DNA from: Clostridium sp.
GTDB taxonomy: Bacteria; Bacillota_I; Bacilli_A; Acholeplasmatales; Anaeroplasmataceae
DNA: 64,000 bases
Assembly (NCBI GenBank): GCA_022010015.1
Contig: CP091735.1
Span: 1,798,001-1,862,000, forward strand
Direction: 5' to 3'
Below the pieces are notes generated by a model. It saw only the letters and a program-made list of their open reading frames with translations, was not told the DNA's origin and searched no databases. Both the position numbers and the translations under genes were made by a program. Each line of letters starts with the position of its first letter. Position 1 is the stretch's first letter. Positions 32,585 to 42,512 of this stretch are shown piece after piece.

Positions 32585-33572
32585 AATTCTTTTAGATAAT
32601 TTGCTAATATTTTTTTAATTTGAAGATTGTTTAATCTTGTAGCAAGCTCTATAGGTGTATAGCCATATTTATCGGTTTGCTCAATATTATTCTTATGTAA
32701 ATTATTTTTCTACTTCAAAAAAATATTTTCTAATATTATAGCATGATGAAGCGGATATAATCTAACATATTCCTTATTATTAGCTTCTTTTTTTCTTTAA
32801 TATAATCTTTAAATGCTTGGTATTCAGCAACATCATATAATCCTTCATCATATGAGTTAACTAAATCTAAAATTGCCCCTTTAGCTACTAGTAAAGAAAA
32901 AAATTTCCCTATTTCCATTTTTTTAGTAGCATAAAAAAATTGGAGTTTCCTTTGCCTTGTTTTTTTAGCATTTACAAAAAAACATCGTATTTAAGTAAAT
33001 ATTCAACCATTGGCAAAGAATTAATTTTTACATGCTAAATGTAATAATGTGTCATTAAAATAATTTGTTGTTTTGAAAAAAAGAATCATTCTTCTTTGCA
33101 AAAAAATCAAACAAGGTTAAATTTTTGAGATCTTAACAATGCAAAAATAAATATCTTCATCATTAGTGTTTTTTTACAATCAAGTGTTTCCATATGATTT
33201 TTCTAAAAAAACAAAGAAACAATCATACCTCTTCCTAAAAAAAGCAAGCCTTGTAAAAGGGTGTTTCACCTAATTTATTAGTTAAAAAGATAATTCGCTT
33301 TCATTTTTTTATTAATGCTTTTTAAAAAAATCCAATTCGATTATAATATACACATAGCATTAATGGTGTTTCGCCATCATAATTTTGCAAATTAATGTCA
33401 GCATAATTCTCAATTAAAAAAATCAAAAAAATTTCAATTTGATTATATTTAATTGCTAAATGTAAAAAAATGAATTACCTCTATCATCAGTCATTGAGAT
33501 ATCAGAATTTGCAAGATAAGCTCTTAATTCAACTAAATTACCCTGTGCTACGTAAGTAAAAGGAATATCCAT
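32566..33572 (-). CDS. Ankyrin-repeat protein, heavily frameshifted
   Basis: A protein of about 330 residues made mainly of ankyrin repeats. Recognisable repeat cores are DDRGNSFLHLAIKYNQIE, INLQNYDGETPLMLCVYYNR, LGETPFYKACFF and, at the C-terminus, TDKYGYTPIELATRLNNLQI. Breaks are dense (about one per 60 bases), more than in its neighbours, so genuine decay is possible. Such proteins mediate protein binding; the partner is unknown. The start at 33572 is preceded by AGGAGTG. Confidence 0.65.
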
Positions 33573-33614
33573 TAACTTCCACACTCCTTTCTACACATAT
33601 TAATGTAATCTCAA

Positions 33615-33887
33615 TTATTTAACTGATTCTTTTAAAACCTTACCAGCCTTAAATGCAGGTGACTTTTGACCTGGAATAGAAATATCCTCACCAGTTCTTG
33701 GATTTCTACCAGTTCTAGCCACACGATTTCTAACCTCAAATGTACCAAATCCTGATAATACTACCTTCTCACCACTCGCAAGTGCATCTTGAACAGTATT
33801 AAAAAATGCATCTAAAATTTCTTCTGTAGCCTTCTTTGAGACATTAGCCTTATCGGCAACAATTGTAATAACTTCAGCCTTATTCAT
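33615..33887 (-). CDS. hup: HU family DNA-binding protein
   Basis: Small histone-like protein of 90 residues, intact. MNKAEVITIVADKANVSKK is the dimerisation helix region, and GFGTFEVRNRVARTGRNPRT is the DNA-binding arm, with the conserved RxGRNPxTG. I use the ATG at 33887, which has AAGGAGA upstream; a further in-frame start at 33929 has no support. It is adjacent to spoIVA, as in Bacillus (hbs). Confidence 0.97.
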   Translation of the reverse strand: MNKAEVITIVADKANVSKKATEEILDAFFNTVQDALASGEKVVLSGFGTFEVRNRVARTGRNPRTGEDISIPGQKSPAFKAGKVLKESVK

Positions 33888-34023
33888 ACGTTTCTCCTTA
33901 AAAATTAAATTGACTATTAGTCGACACACTTATTATATCAAAAATTAAATTGATATTGCAATATTATTTTTAATTTTAGGAAATTAACATACTAAAATTT
34001 ATTTTTTTAATAATGTTTATGAC

Positions 34024-34052
34024 AAAAAAAGGAACTCTCTATTTTGAGTTCC
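34024..34052 (-). terminator. Terminator after spoIVA
   Basis: The stem GGAACTC / GAGTTCC is followed on the minus strand by seven T. Its first arm overlaps the spoIVA stop. Confidence 0.8.
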
Positions 34053-35541
34053 TATAATATAATCGCAATAAAGCCATTATTATTAGCATTTACAACCTTA
34101 TTTAGAATATTTTTTTAATCTTATCCTTTGATTTATCGGAAATTCCACAAACCTTGTTTTTTTCATTGAATCATTTAAGATATCAGCTAATTTCCTACCA
34201 AAGAATTCTTGATTCCAAACCTCATCATTATTATCCTTATTCACTAAGCCTTCAATAATGTTTTCCGATTCCTTAGCACTACCTACCATCGGTGTAAATG
34301 TTGAATTTACATCAACCTTTATTAAATGAATTGAAGGAGCAATTGCCTCAAGCTTTACTCCATAATTACCATTTTGCTTTAAAATAGTAGGAGCTAAAAG
34401 CTTCATTTCTTCCTTAACAGGCGAGGCAACACTATAACCCTTTTCTTTACATTCTAAAAGAGACTCACCTATTTCATCATAGACCTTAATGGCCTTCTTA
34501 CATTTATATAGATAGGCCAAAAAAATTCTACTCGATTATTTATTGAATTATCTAAAAAGCTCATTAACTATTTCCTCATATTTATCACTGGCTATTTCCA
34601 TTTTTTTATTGAAACCTTTGCTTCTCCTGGTGAGAATAAAGTCATTTCCACATTAGAAAACAAATTAGCATCTTTAATTGAATCAACAATATTATTTACA
34701 TCCTTAATTTTTTTGTATAATTACCTCTTATATTAATCAAAAGGTCATCAATTTGCTTTTTAATTGAAACATCATCACCAATCACCTCTAAATAATCAGG
34801 TAACAATAGTTCTAATTCTTCAATTGGAAATTCCTTTAAAGCTTCCTTTAATATTAAATCACAATCCTCTTCAGTCATTTTTTTAAAACATTTACTACAA
34901 CAACACCTACATTATATTTTAAACTTAACTCCTCTTTAAGCTTTTTGGGAGCTATCACTTTTAGGATCAGCCACATTTAAAAACAATAACATATGGTTTC
35001 TTTAATTCCTCTAGAATAGGGATTAGCTTTGCCTCCACTGCTTCATACTCATAGCGCTTAAAATCGCCAAATGATCCATCACTTGTTACATATATTCCTA
35101 AATTTGCATGATTATATATAACCTTTTTCTGTTCCTATTCTTGCTGCCTCTTCAAAAAGGAATTGCTTCATCAAACCAAGGTGTTTTAACTAATCTTGGT
35201 CCGTCATCACCCTCGTATCCTATTGCTGATGGGATGATACTACCTACACAATCAACAAGCCTAACATTCATTCTTGTATCTTCATTTACCTTAATTTCTA
35301 AAGAATTAGCTGGAATAAATTTCGGCTCAACTGTCATTATTTGTTTACCATCTGAGCATTGTGGCAATTCATCTAATATTTTATGCTTAGTAAAATCATC
35401 ATCAATATATGGTAAAACTTTTTAATTTGAAAAAAATGTATTTATAAAGCTTGATTTACCACTTCTTACCGAACCAACCACTCCCAAATAGAAATCATTA
35501 TTCATTCTATTAGATAGGTTATTCATTGCTATATCATTCAT
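34052..35541 (-). CDS. spoIVA: SpoIVA stage IV sporulation ATPase, frameshifted
   Basis: Cytoskeletal ATPase that anchors the spore coat to the forespore membrane. The N-terminus YLGVVGSVRSGKSSFI is the Walker A region. It continues with DELPQCSDGKQIMTVEPKFI, VRLVDCVGSIIPSAIGYEGD, DGPRLVKTPWFDEAIPFEEA and IGTEKVIYNHANLGIYVTSD, all SpoIVA signatures. The C-terminal NNGFIAIIL matches the family end. Length of about 496 residues equals the Bacillus protein. Breaks lie near 35430, 35145, 34960, 34880, 34715, 34600 and 34120. The start ATG at 35541 has GTGAGGA upstream. Confidence 0.94.
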
Positions 35542-35599
35542 TAAAATTCCTCACTCTCATTGTCAATAAATAATATGCATACTAATTAATTTATATGCA

Positions 35600-35628
35600 A
35601 AAAAAATCAGTCATAAAAATGACCGATT
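35600..35628 (-). terminator. Terminator after the lipoprotein gene
   Basis: The stem ATCAGTCAT / ATGACCGAT (one mismatch) is followed by seven T on the minus strand. Confidence 0.7.
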
Positions 35629-35659
35629 CTTAAATAGTTATTAATTTTAATGTAGATTA

Positions 35660-36077
35660 TTAGGCATTAACAAATATTGTTCTTACATTATTATCAATTG
35701 TTAAAATCATACAATTTCCATTAGTAACAGGAGTTGAAGAAACTGCAGAAACAATCTTATTTAATGCTTCATCTGTGAAAATATTTTTCATCCTTAATTG
35801 CTTTATATGCATCTTCAGCCTTATCTCCACTAAATTCAATGACAATTGCATATGGAATGTTCTTTAAAACTGTGCCATCCTTTTTAACAATGAATACGCC
35901 ATCAATACCATTTTCCTTTAAATCAGCTTTCTTTTCCTTTTCAATTTCGTATTCAGTCCAAGTATAGCCTTCCTTTGTGAATGCCTTTTTTACCTTACCA
36001 ACAGTTGAGCAGCTTGCAAGGCCAATTAGTGTAAATACACATACAAATACAAGTAATACTCTCTTTAAATATTTCAT
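35660..36077 (-). CDS. Small lipoprotein of unknown function, one frameshift
   Basis: A signal peptide with lipobox: MKYLKRVLLVFVCVFTLIG then LASC. The mature domain of about 110 residues reads FTKEGYTWTEYEIEKEKKAD, NIPYAIVIEFSGDKAEDAYK, and after one shift near 35790 ALNKIVSAVSSTPVTNGNC. No family recognised. It has its own promoter and terminator, so it is a single-gene unit, lying between the sporulation block and the accessory island. Confidence 0.68.
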
Positions 36078-36099
36078 ATCTATCATCCTTTCTATCTTA

Positions 36100-36127
36100 A
36101 TTATACACTATTTTTTTACTAATTCAA
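36100..36127 (-). promoter_or_regulatory. Promoter of the small lipoprotein gene
   Basis: The minus-strand -35 element TTGAAT (36122-36127) and -10 element TATAAT (36100-36105) are 16 bp apart, and the ATG follows 23 bases downstream. It abuts the left direct repeat of the island. Confidence 0.6.
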
Positions 36128-36130
36128 TAA

Positions 36131-36176
36131 TTTTTATATAAGATGTGATATTTTTTTATTTATAGTATTCATTGGT
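36131..36176 (+). repeat. Left direct repeat of the accessory island
   Basis: A sequence beginning TTTTTATATAAGATGTGATA matches 40001-40046 at 44 of 46 positions in the same orientation. The two copies bracket about 3.87 kb. Confidence 0.75.
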
Positions 36177-36249
36177 TAATTCTTATGGCACACTAGCATC
36201 AATGATTTTGTATTCTCATTATATTTTTTTATAGTTTAGATTTATGTGA

Positions 36250-36775
36250 ATTTTTTTAATTATTTTTTTCTAAATCATCCCATTTTTTTATTAATTAGAG
36301 TAAATGTAAATAGATTCATTAAATAACCACCAACTACATAGGCTATTATTATTCCATAACTATTTATAAAATTAGTTATTTCTACTAATGAATTTATAAA
36401 ATTCAAAAAAACAAGATTACTATTAAAATAGATAAAAAAACCAAATAACGCACTACTAATAAAATATGCATGAAACCTTTTTCTTATTAATTTCTTGTTT
36501 TATCATCTTTATAAATAACCAAAGCAATAAAATTGCACTTAAGATTATACATCTCCTTCTATAAAGTTTTTTATAGTTATGAGTACAACATAACTTTTTA
36601 TAGCATTAAATTTAATACTATAATTACCGGAGCATTATAGTTTGTCTTATTTGTTTCTACAGAAATGTTATGTTCCCTAGATATTTGAGAATTCAACGCA
36701 GACTTTTTATTTATATAGTAAAATAAAAGTAATCAATTGTTATTTTATTATTGACATTAACATAAATTTACTTTT
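36250..36775 (-). CDS. Putative small membrane protein in the island, frameshifted
   Basis: No recognised family. Read through the frame breaks, it has ISREHNISVETNKTNYNAP, then membrane-type stretches ILSAILLLWLFIKM, FHAYFISSALFGFFIY and SYGIIIAYVVGGYLMNLFTF, ending near NKKWDDLEK. Start not determined. It could be an immunity-type membrane protein, judging from the neighbouring genes; that is inference only. Confidence 0.35.
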
Positions 36776-36798
36776 TTTAATTTTTCAATGCAATTTTT

Positions 36799-37151
36799 TT
36801 ATCGAGTCTCTAATATTGTATTTATTTTTATTTTTTTACTATTTCTGAAATAATCAGCCAAAAATTCTTCACTATAATTAAAGAAGAATCCTCTTATTCC
36901 TTTTTCGTTTTGAATTTAAGAATTGCCTTTCTATGTATGGATTAATATGGAAACATTCATTATTAAATATTAAATTAATATCCAACTCATCAAATTGTTC
37001 CCATACATAAATTTTTTTAATTTGAATGTTTTATTTTTGAAAAAAATATAGTGATTTCCATGATTTTTCTTCAAAAGATAATGAACATTTATAGTCATTT
37101 ATCAAATAATCAAAAAGCTTTTATTATTTTATTTTTCCTTTCATTGAACAT
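36799..37151 (-). CDS. Small soluble protein, possible immunity protein, frameshifted
   Basis: A protein of about 117 residues. After removing one T near 37115 it reads FDYLINDYKCSLSFEEKSW, then YVWEQFDELDINLIFNNECF, IERQFLNSKRK and FFFNYSEEFLADYF. Its ATG lies 12 bases after the upstream stop, with AAGGTG as ribosome-binding site, so it is coupled to the preceding toxin-like gene. Size, acidic and aromatic character and placement fit an immunity protein; no family is recognised. Confidence 0.42.
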
Positions 37152-37160
37152 CTCATCACC

Positions 37161-37946
37161 TTAGAAATCTAAATGATATATCCATTTCCAAATGTTTCTA
37201 TTCTTCCAAATGGTTATCGTAATTCTTTCCGTGATATAACTTGAACTCCTTATAGTTCTTGCAGTGTTTATACCTATGTCAACGACTTTATATCCACTTC
37301 TTAACTTTCCGTATAGCCAGGCTATATTAGTTGATTTTTCCTCCTATTTCAACAAGAACTTCCCCCATTACCCAAACTGGATAATCTATCATAAGCTTTA
37401 AATCCATCGTAAAGATTGTCAGTTGCATTTAAAAAAATTGAAATATAGTTTACATAGTTTTTGCCTGTAAAAAGTAATTTGCTATTATTTATTCTTTTTT
37501 TATTTTTCTTTTCTAAATTTTTCTTAATTGTTTCAGTTCTTCCTTTTTCTTCTTTAGTGAATTTAAACTCGTTATAATCAACAATTTCCCACCAAATAAC
37601 AATAACAAGAAAGCATATAATACTAATACCAAAAAAATGCATAACATTGTGATTATAAACACTTTTGCTGGAACAATATTTGTAATAACTCCATTAGCAA
37701 ATATATCTACAAGTAATAAGATTAAACTTAGAATTGCTAATAATAGAAATACATAAAATGGAACAATTTTTAAAAATAAATGCAAGGATAATGCTCTCTA
37801 TCTTTAAGTTTTATTAATATCGAATCATCTTTAACTCTATATTTATATTTTAATTTCGTTGACAATGGTCTTCTAGTATCAAGACACATAGCAAATGTTA
37901 CTAATAAAATTGACCATATAGTTCCAACTAAATATAACAATTTCAT
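37161..37946 (-). CDS. Membrane-anchored protein with a toxin-like C-terminal domain, frameshifted
   Basis: The repaired protein has about 262 residues. The N-terminus has membrane segments LYLVGTIWSILLVTFAMC, YVFLLLAILSLILLLVD and FIITMLCIFFGISIICFLVI. A Lys-rich linker precedes the C-terminal part NATDNLYDGFKAYDRLSSL, LVEIGGKSTNIAWLYGKLR and SGYKVVDIGINTARTIRSS, ending WKNRNIWKWIYHLDF. The DIG-x-RxxRSxxYxxE arrangement recalls C-terminal domains of Rhs-type polymorphic toxins; this is recollection, not a search result. The ATG overlaps the ribosome-binding region of the upstream fragment. Confidence 0.42.
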
Positions 37947-37947
37947 A

Positions 37948-38343
37948 TTATTCCTCCCAGAATCCCCAATCAATTTGTCCTAAGCCATAACTTAATCCAT
38001 ATGTTGCAGCCGTTGTGCTCCAAATTATTAATGCACTTTTTGTAAAGCTTTGAGAAATAGATTTTTGCAAGAGAATTTGCAACTCTTCCTCCCCATAAGT
38101 TCATTACTTTTTTTGATAACCTGCACCTGTTCCATATTTATCATATGCAGTTAAAATCGACTCAACACCCATTCTTCCTGTATCATCAAGATTGCTTCCA
38201 ATAGATTTAAAGTGTTGTGCACTTCTTCCACTTGCTAAACCACCTAATGCTCCTAATCCGGTTGCAATTAATTCACCAGACCAACTAAAGTCATCATGGA
38301 ATACTGCAGAGTATAATGTGTATTGTGCTTAATCCCATTCCAG
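37948..38343 (-). pseudogene. 5'-truncated fragment resembling a polymorphic-toxin tail
   Basis: About 130 residues are readable: YSAVFHDDFSWSGELIATG, LGALGGLASGRSAQHFKSIG, a block with TGRMGVESILTAYDKYGTG and, after a break near 38110, GGRVANSLAKSISQSFTKSA and YGLSYGLGQIDWGFWEE. No start codon or upstream domain is found, and an in-frame stop lies upstream. The Gly/Ser-rich style fits the linker and C-terminus of Rhs/LXG-like toxins. It ends two bases before the next gene. Confidence 0.4.
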
Positions 38344-38841
38344 CTTCAAATTTCACATATTTTGAATTTTGAAAAATACTAAATCATCAAAATTTTGATG
38401 ATTTTTATTCAAAAAGTTGCATTTATATTTTTTTCTTACAAATTTTTAAAAAAATTTTTATTCTTTATGTGTTTCTCGTTAAACATCTGACCAATTTCCC
38501 CTTTTAATACCGTTCCATCAATCAAAAAAATTTTTTTACACTTAATGAACAACCAAAAAAATGATTAAAGAGCGATTACCTGAATAAAAATTGTATTCTT
38601 TTTAATGTCATTATAATTTATTTTTTTAGTTTCATTCTAGAAAAAGAATATCAATCTTTTTTTGGAAAAAATCAAAAAGGAAATAAAAAAATTTATCAAT
38701 AAACTGCATAATTAAAAAAATAACGAAAAATATATTACACAATCAGCACTCAAATCAATTAAATTCGTTATAAATCCAAAGATAAATACGAAATCAAAAA
38801 ATAAGCGTTATTTTTAAATAGTGTTGAAAAAAATCACTTTG
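38344..38841. other. AT-rich stretch without a supportable gene
   Basis: About 500 bases of very AT-rich sequence. On the minus strand a short piece reads FLIDGTVLKGEIGQMFNEKH, possibly an eroded end of a larger toxin gene, but stops are dense in all frames. No terminator or promoter stands out. Confidence 0.4.
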
Positions 38842-39136
38842 TTAATCTTTAATCACCTCCAACAATATCAGTGTTAAACTAACTGATGTATCTACGCTTT
38901 GACCATAATAATAGCCGATTTTTTCAAAATTATAAAGAATCGATTCCATTATTCGATTGAACTTATTTGGCAAGCCTCTTGGAATACAAGGTTTCTTAAA
39001 TTTTGATGTTATTCTTTGCGTTCCTAATGTTAAAAAAATGAAATCATTGTAGAAATTGAAAAAAATTTATTAATAATTCTTCACACGAATGAATATTTCC
39101 AGAAATTAATTCAGACAATGTATTTAAAAACTCCAT
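38842..39136 (-). CDS. Hypothetical small protein in the island, one or two frameshifts
   Basis: A protein of about 98 residues. The N-terminal frame is MEFLNTLSELISGNIHSCEE then LLINFFQFL. After a break near 39040 it continues TLGTQRITSKFKKPCIPRGL, NRIMESILYNFEKIGYYYGQ and SVSLTLILLEVIKD. No family recognised. It may be part of a larger eroded gene. Confidence 0.35.
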
Positions 39137-39295
39137 TATAGCTTAATTTCTTAGTTCTTAAGCTTACTGACATAAAAAAATCACCCACTTATATTTAAAA
39201 AAATAAAGTATTTTTTTCTTAATTTAAAGATATCACTTCTTTAAACTAAAATCAATACTTTTTCTTTGTTATTTGTTTATTTTTGTTCAATAAGG

Positions 39296-39830
39296 TATTA
39301 GAAATGGTAAGAAGGTTACTACTAAAAAAAATATTTATAAGATTGGTAAGCATTCTGAACTTCTAGCTCAAGGTCATAATAATCCTTTAGCTTATGCTAA
39401 GGAAGTTGTTAAAGAATTTAATGAAAAAGCTAAAGATGGTAAAATCGATATGCAAATTACTATTGATTTGGCTAAGAAGCTTGCTCCTACTGATTTTATT
39501 GCCTCTAAAACTACTAATGTTAATGTTGGCTATTTCTTCTTACAAGATATTTATTATAATCTTAAAATTAAAGATTTCTTAGCTAGTATTACAAAAAGGA
39601 TAAAGATTAATTATGATATTAATACTATTACTAGATTTTTTTAACTTTTTGATAGAATTTTTAAATCCTAGAAGTAAATTAGCTACTGTAAATAATCTTT
39701 TTTTCTATTATGAAAAACCTAATTTTTTTCTCATCATAATGTTTTTAAAGAAACTGTGGATATTCATTCTAACAACTATGATGAATCCATACTAAAAAAA
39801 TTATTATAGTGCTATTATAAAAAAATTATA
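39296..39830 (+). pseudogene. IS1634 family transposase remnant
   Basis: The N-terminal region of an IS1634/IS4-type transposase, truncated at both ends. It reads GKKVTTKNIYKIGKHSELLA, GHNNPLAYAKEVVKEFNEKA, VNVGYFFLQDIYYNLKIKDF and FNFLIEFLNPRSKLATVNNL, in the order seen in that family. No initiating methionine fits, and the catalytic DDE core is missing after about residue 175. Breaks are near 39640 and 39725. It marks past mobile activity in the island. Confidence 0.65.
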
Positions 39831-40000
39831 TGTTATAGGAATTCAAGTCTATCACAACTAAAAAAATCATTTAAATAGCTCTTCAATACTACATAAAAAT
39901 TATATCTAAAAAAAGTATAATGATAACGCTATTTTTTTACATTATTCATCATTTCAAAGTATCGAACTCGAGATTATACATTTTTTTGTGTTTCAATATT

Positions 40001-40046
40001 TTTTTATATAAGATGTGATATTTTTTTATTTATGGTATTCATTAGT
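40001..40046 (+). repeat. Right direct repeat of the accessory island
   Basis: The second copy of the 36131-36176 repeat, differing at two positions. It ends just upstream of the -10 element (TATAAT at 40060-40065) of the alpha/beta hydrolase gene. Confidence 0.75.
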
Positions 40047-40083
40047 CATTTTTTTGTGATATAATAACCTTGGTGATTTAAAA

Positions 40084-40995
40084 ATGAAAGAAATATTTCT
40101 TCCATCTGATTTTTGATGGGTTAAAGCTAGCAATAAACGTATATGAAATTGAAAAACGCAAAGGGCGTTGTCCAAATAATTCACGGAATGTGTGAGCATA
40201 AGGAACGCTATGATCATTTATGTAATTTTTTTAAATACTTTAGGCTATATAGCTGTGATTAGTGATAATCGTGGTCATGGAAAATCTATTAATGAAGATA
40301 ATCCAATGGGCCATTTTGGAAATGAAGGTATGAAAGCCTTAATTGCTGACCAATTAACTATTACTAATTATATTAATCAAACCTATAGCCTCCCTATTAC
40401 AATATATGCACATTCTATGGGAACAATAATTGCTAGAGTATATCTACAAGAGCATGCAGATTTAATTTCTAGGACTATTTTAAGTGGAATTCCTTGTTAT
40501 CAAAGTGGTGCTTCTATGGGAATTATCGTTGCCAAATGCTTAGCTCTTTTTAAAGGAAAAAAAGGTCATTCAAAGCTTATGACCAATCTTGTTACTGGTC
40601 AATTTAATAAAAAAAGATTAAAAAAATCCTATCTCTTTAAATGCTTGGATAAGCTATAATGAAGAAAAATGTTAAGAATTATGATAATGATGAACTTTGT
40701 GGAATTCCTTTTTACCATTTGGGGCTATAAGACTCTATTTAATCTAGTAAAGCAAATGCATAAGAAAAGAGCCTATTTAGATTTAAATCCTAATCTTCCT
40801 ATCTTAATTTTAGTTGGTGAAGATGATCCATGTACTGGCTATGAAAAAAAGGATTATTAGATTCTAAATCAATTCTTGATTATAATTTTTAATAATGTTG
40901 AACTTAAAAAAATTTTTCCAACATGCGTCATGAAATAATTAATGAAATAAATTATTTAGATGTCTTTAAAGAAATTAAGGTCTTTCCTAAGTTAA
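40084..40995 (+). CDS. Alpha/beta hydrolase, monoacylglycerol-lipase type, frameshifted
   Basis: A serine hydrolase of about 300 residues. The oxyanion block is GVVQIIHGMCEHKERYDHL and then ISDNRGHGKS. The nucleophile elbow reads YAHSMGTIIARVYLQ, with Ala in place of the first Gly of GxSxG. The catalytic Asp is in ILVGEDDPCTG and the His in SNMRHEIINE, near the C-terminus. The substrate is likely a mono-acyl glycerol or lysophospholipid, by family. Breaks are near 40115, 40185, 40610, 40660 and 40710. A terminator follows. Confidence 0.85.
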
Positions 40996-41026
40996 AAAAA
41001 TCATCATAAATTTGATGATTTTTTTA
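40994..41026. terminator. Terminator after the alpha/beta hydrolase
   Basis: The arms AAAAAAATCATCA and TGATGATTTTTTT form a stem usable from both sides. Confidence 0.78.
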
Positions 41027-41162
41027 TTTCTTTTTGTATCATTTTTTTATTTATCGAGATACTACTTTTTAAATTTCTACGCCAAAGCTTTTAAAAAAAT
41101 TCTTAGTAGCAGCTTTTTATTTTTAATTTTTATCAGCCTTATTCATTTTTAAAATAATTTTT

Positions 41163-42164
41163 TTACCAAAAACCAAATAAATAACCAATTGGATGAGCAA
41201 GCATTTGCCCAACACTTCTTATATCTCCATAGCTTACAGCATTGAACAGTAAATTAGTTAATTCCTTTGCTTCATCTTTTATTATAAGAATTTACAAAAT
41301 CCATAATTGTCTTATCAAGAATTGAGGCACTAATTGTTTCCTTTTCTGAAGATTTATATTTATAATCCTTATCTAACATCCAATTATAGGGATCATGCTG
41401 CAATATTCCTAATTTTTTAGATTTTACAATAACATCTGAAGACAAATGATTTAATAAGATACCAATTCTTGTATCACGAGGAACAACCTTAAATACCTTA
41501 GATTTAATTTTTTTGATATTCTTCCTCTTCAAAAAAATATTGTTTTTTTAAAGCCAGGTCCATCATTGTTATAGATTTTAATGATTCGATTCTTTATCTC
41601 ATCTGGGGCTTTATAAGCAGCATAAAGCGCTAAATTTGCACCTTTAGAATGTCCACCTACATAAATTGGTAAATTTGTTTTCTTAGAAACCTCTATTAAA
41701 TAATCTAAGGAATCCTTTTGAGCAGGAATTTGTTCCTCCAAGGCTAGATAAAAAAATCCTCCTTCCAGCCTAAAAAGAGATAAATCAGTTCCTCTTATAC
41801 CTACATAGATAAATTTAGGGAATATGAAGGTCATTGCCCCGAATTGTTCAATTTTTTTAGTATCAATTATTATCTTAGCCCAATTAATATACATATCCTT
41901 AAAGCGTCTAGATGTTAAAAGAATGCTAAGCATTATTCTATTACATCTAGGGTTTAATGTCGGAGCACATATTTTCTTTATAATTTCCTTATCCTTAATG
42001 CTACTAGCCAAAAATGCTGGAAGATCATCATCAATTGATGGTACATAATGCTCAAATTCGATATAGGCGAGCTGACTTAAAAGTAAACCATCAATATCGT
42101 TAAAAGGATATTCCTCAAAACTTAATTTACCCTTATCCTTTAAATAAGTAATTATATTACGCAT
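41163..42164 (-). CDS. DUF2974 (Mbeg1-like) alpha/beta-fold hydrolase, frameshifted
   Basis: A lipase-like protein of about 333 residues. The N-terminal block is NDIDGLLLSQLAYIEFEHYV. The substrate-binding region FPKFIYVGIRGTDLSLFRLE contains the RGTD motif of the family. The nucleophile elbow is LPIYVGGHSKGANLALYAAY. The catalytic Asp is likely in KIYNNDGPGF. The C-terminus, after a break near 41530, reads VVPRDTRIGILLNHL, LQHDPYNWMLDKDY and HPIGYLFGFW. The ATG at 42164 has AGGAAGGTG upstream. Function of the family is not established. Confidence 0.85.
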
Positions 42165-42209
42165 CAATTTCACCTTCCTTTTTTTAATTATTATACCTTA
42201 AAATAGATA

Positions 42210-42450
42210 TTAAATCAAATTAATTAAGTCCTTAGTAATTCCTTTTTTTAATTAATTCGACCATTTTATCTTATTTTTTTCCTTGGAAATATCTTTTTTT
42301 GTAATTTTTTTGCTGCCTCACGAATTATTTTTTTCTAATATTTTTTTCATCCTTCAAATCTAAGGATGAAGCCATTTCGATTAACTTAAATACATCACTT
42401 TGATTAATATTATTATTAATCACCAAATCCATAAGCTTATTAATATCCAT
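42210..42450 (-). CDS. SpoVIF-like sporulation protein, frameshifted
   Basis: A protein of about 79 residues. The repaired sequence reads NINQSDVFKLIEMASSLDLK, then DEKNIRKIIREAAKITKKDI and SKEKEDKMVELIKKGITKDL. This matches the pattern of the SpoVIF (stage VI sporulation protein F) family, with DEKTVRKLI, VSKEKED and the terminal IPKDL. Breaks are near 42342, 42312 and 42290. Its ribosome-binding site AGGAGG lies inside the stem of the gpsA terminator. I rate the family match as likely, not certain. Confidence 0.62.
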
Positions 42451-42454
42451 AAAA

Positions 42455-42491
42455 AAACCTCCTATCATATATTATGATAGAAAGAGGCTTT
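42455..42491 (-). terminator. gpsA terminator whose stem contains the SpoVIF-like ribosome-binding site
   Basis: On the minus strand CCTC, three T, CTATCATA, loop ATA, TATGATAG, GAGG and seven T come in order, then the ATG at 42450. The GAGG arm is the Shine-Dalgarno core, and the U tract is the spacer to the start codon. The structure could terminate gpsA transcripts and hide the next ribosome-binding site. Confidence 0.75.
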
Positions 42492-42512
42492 TGTTACTGT
42501 TCATTTTTTTAA

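Noticed and set aside
33615..36176. CRISPR array or other regularly spaced repeats
   Set aside because: No regularly spaced direct repeats were seen here or elsewhere; recurring A/T runs are irregular and low in complexity.
39394..39582. Leucine/lysine-rich frame MLRKLLKNLMKKLKM as a possible antimicrobial peptide
   Set aside because: It is an alternate frame of the IS1634-type remnant, whose own frame has a clear family match.
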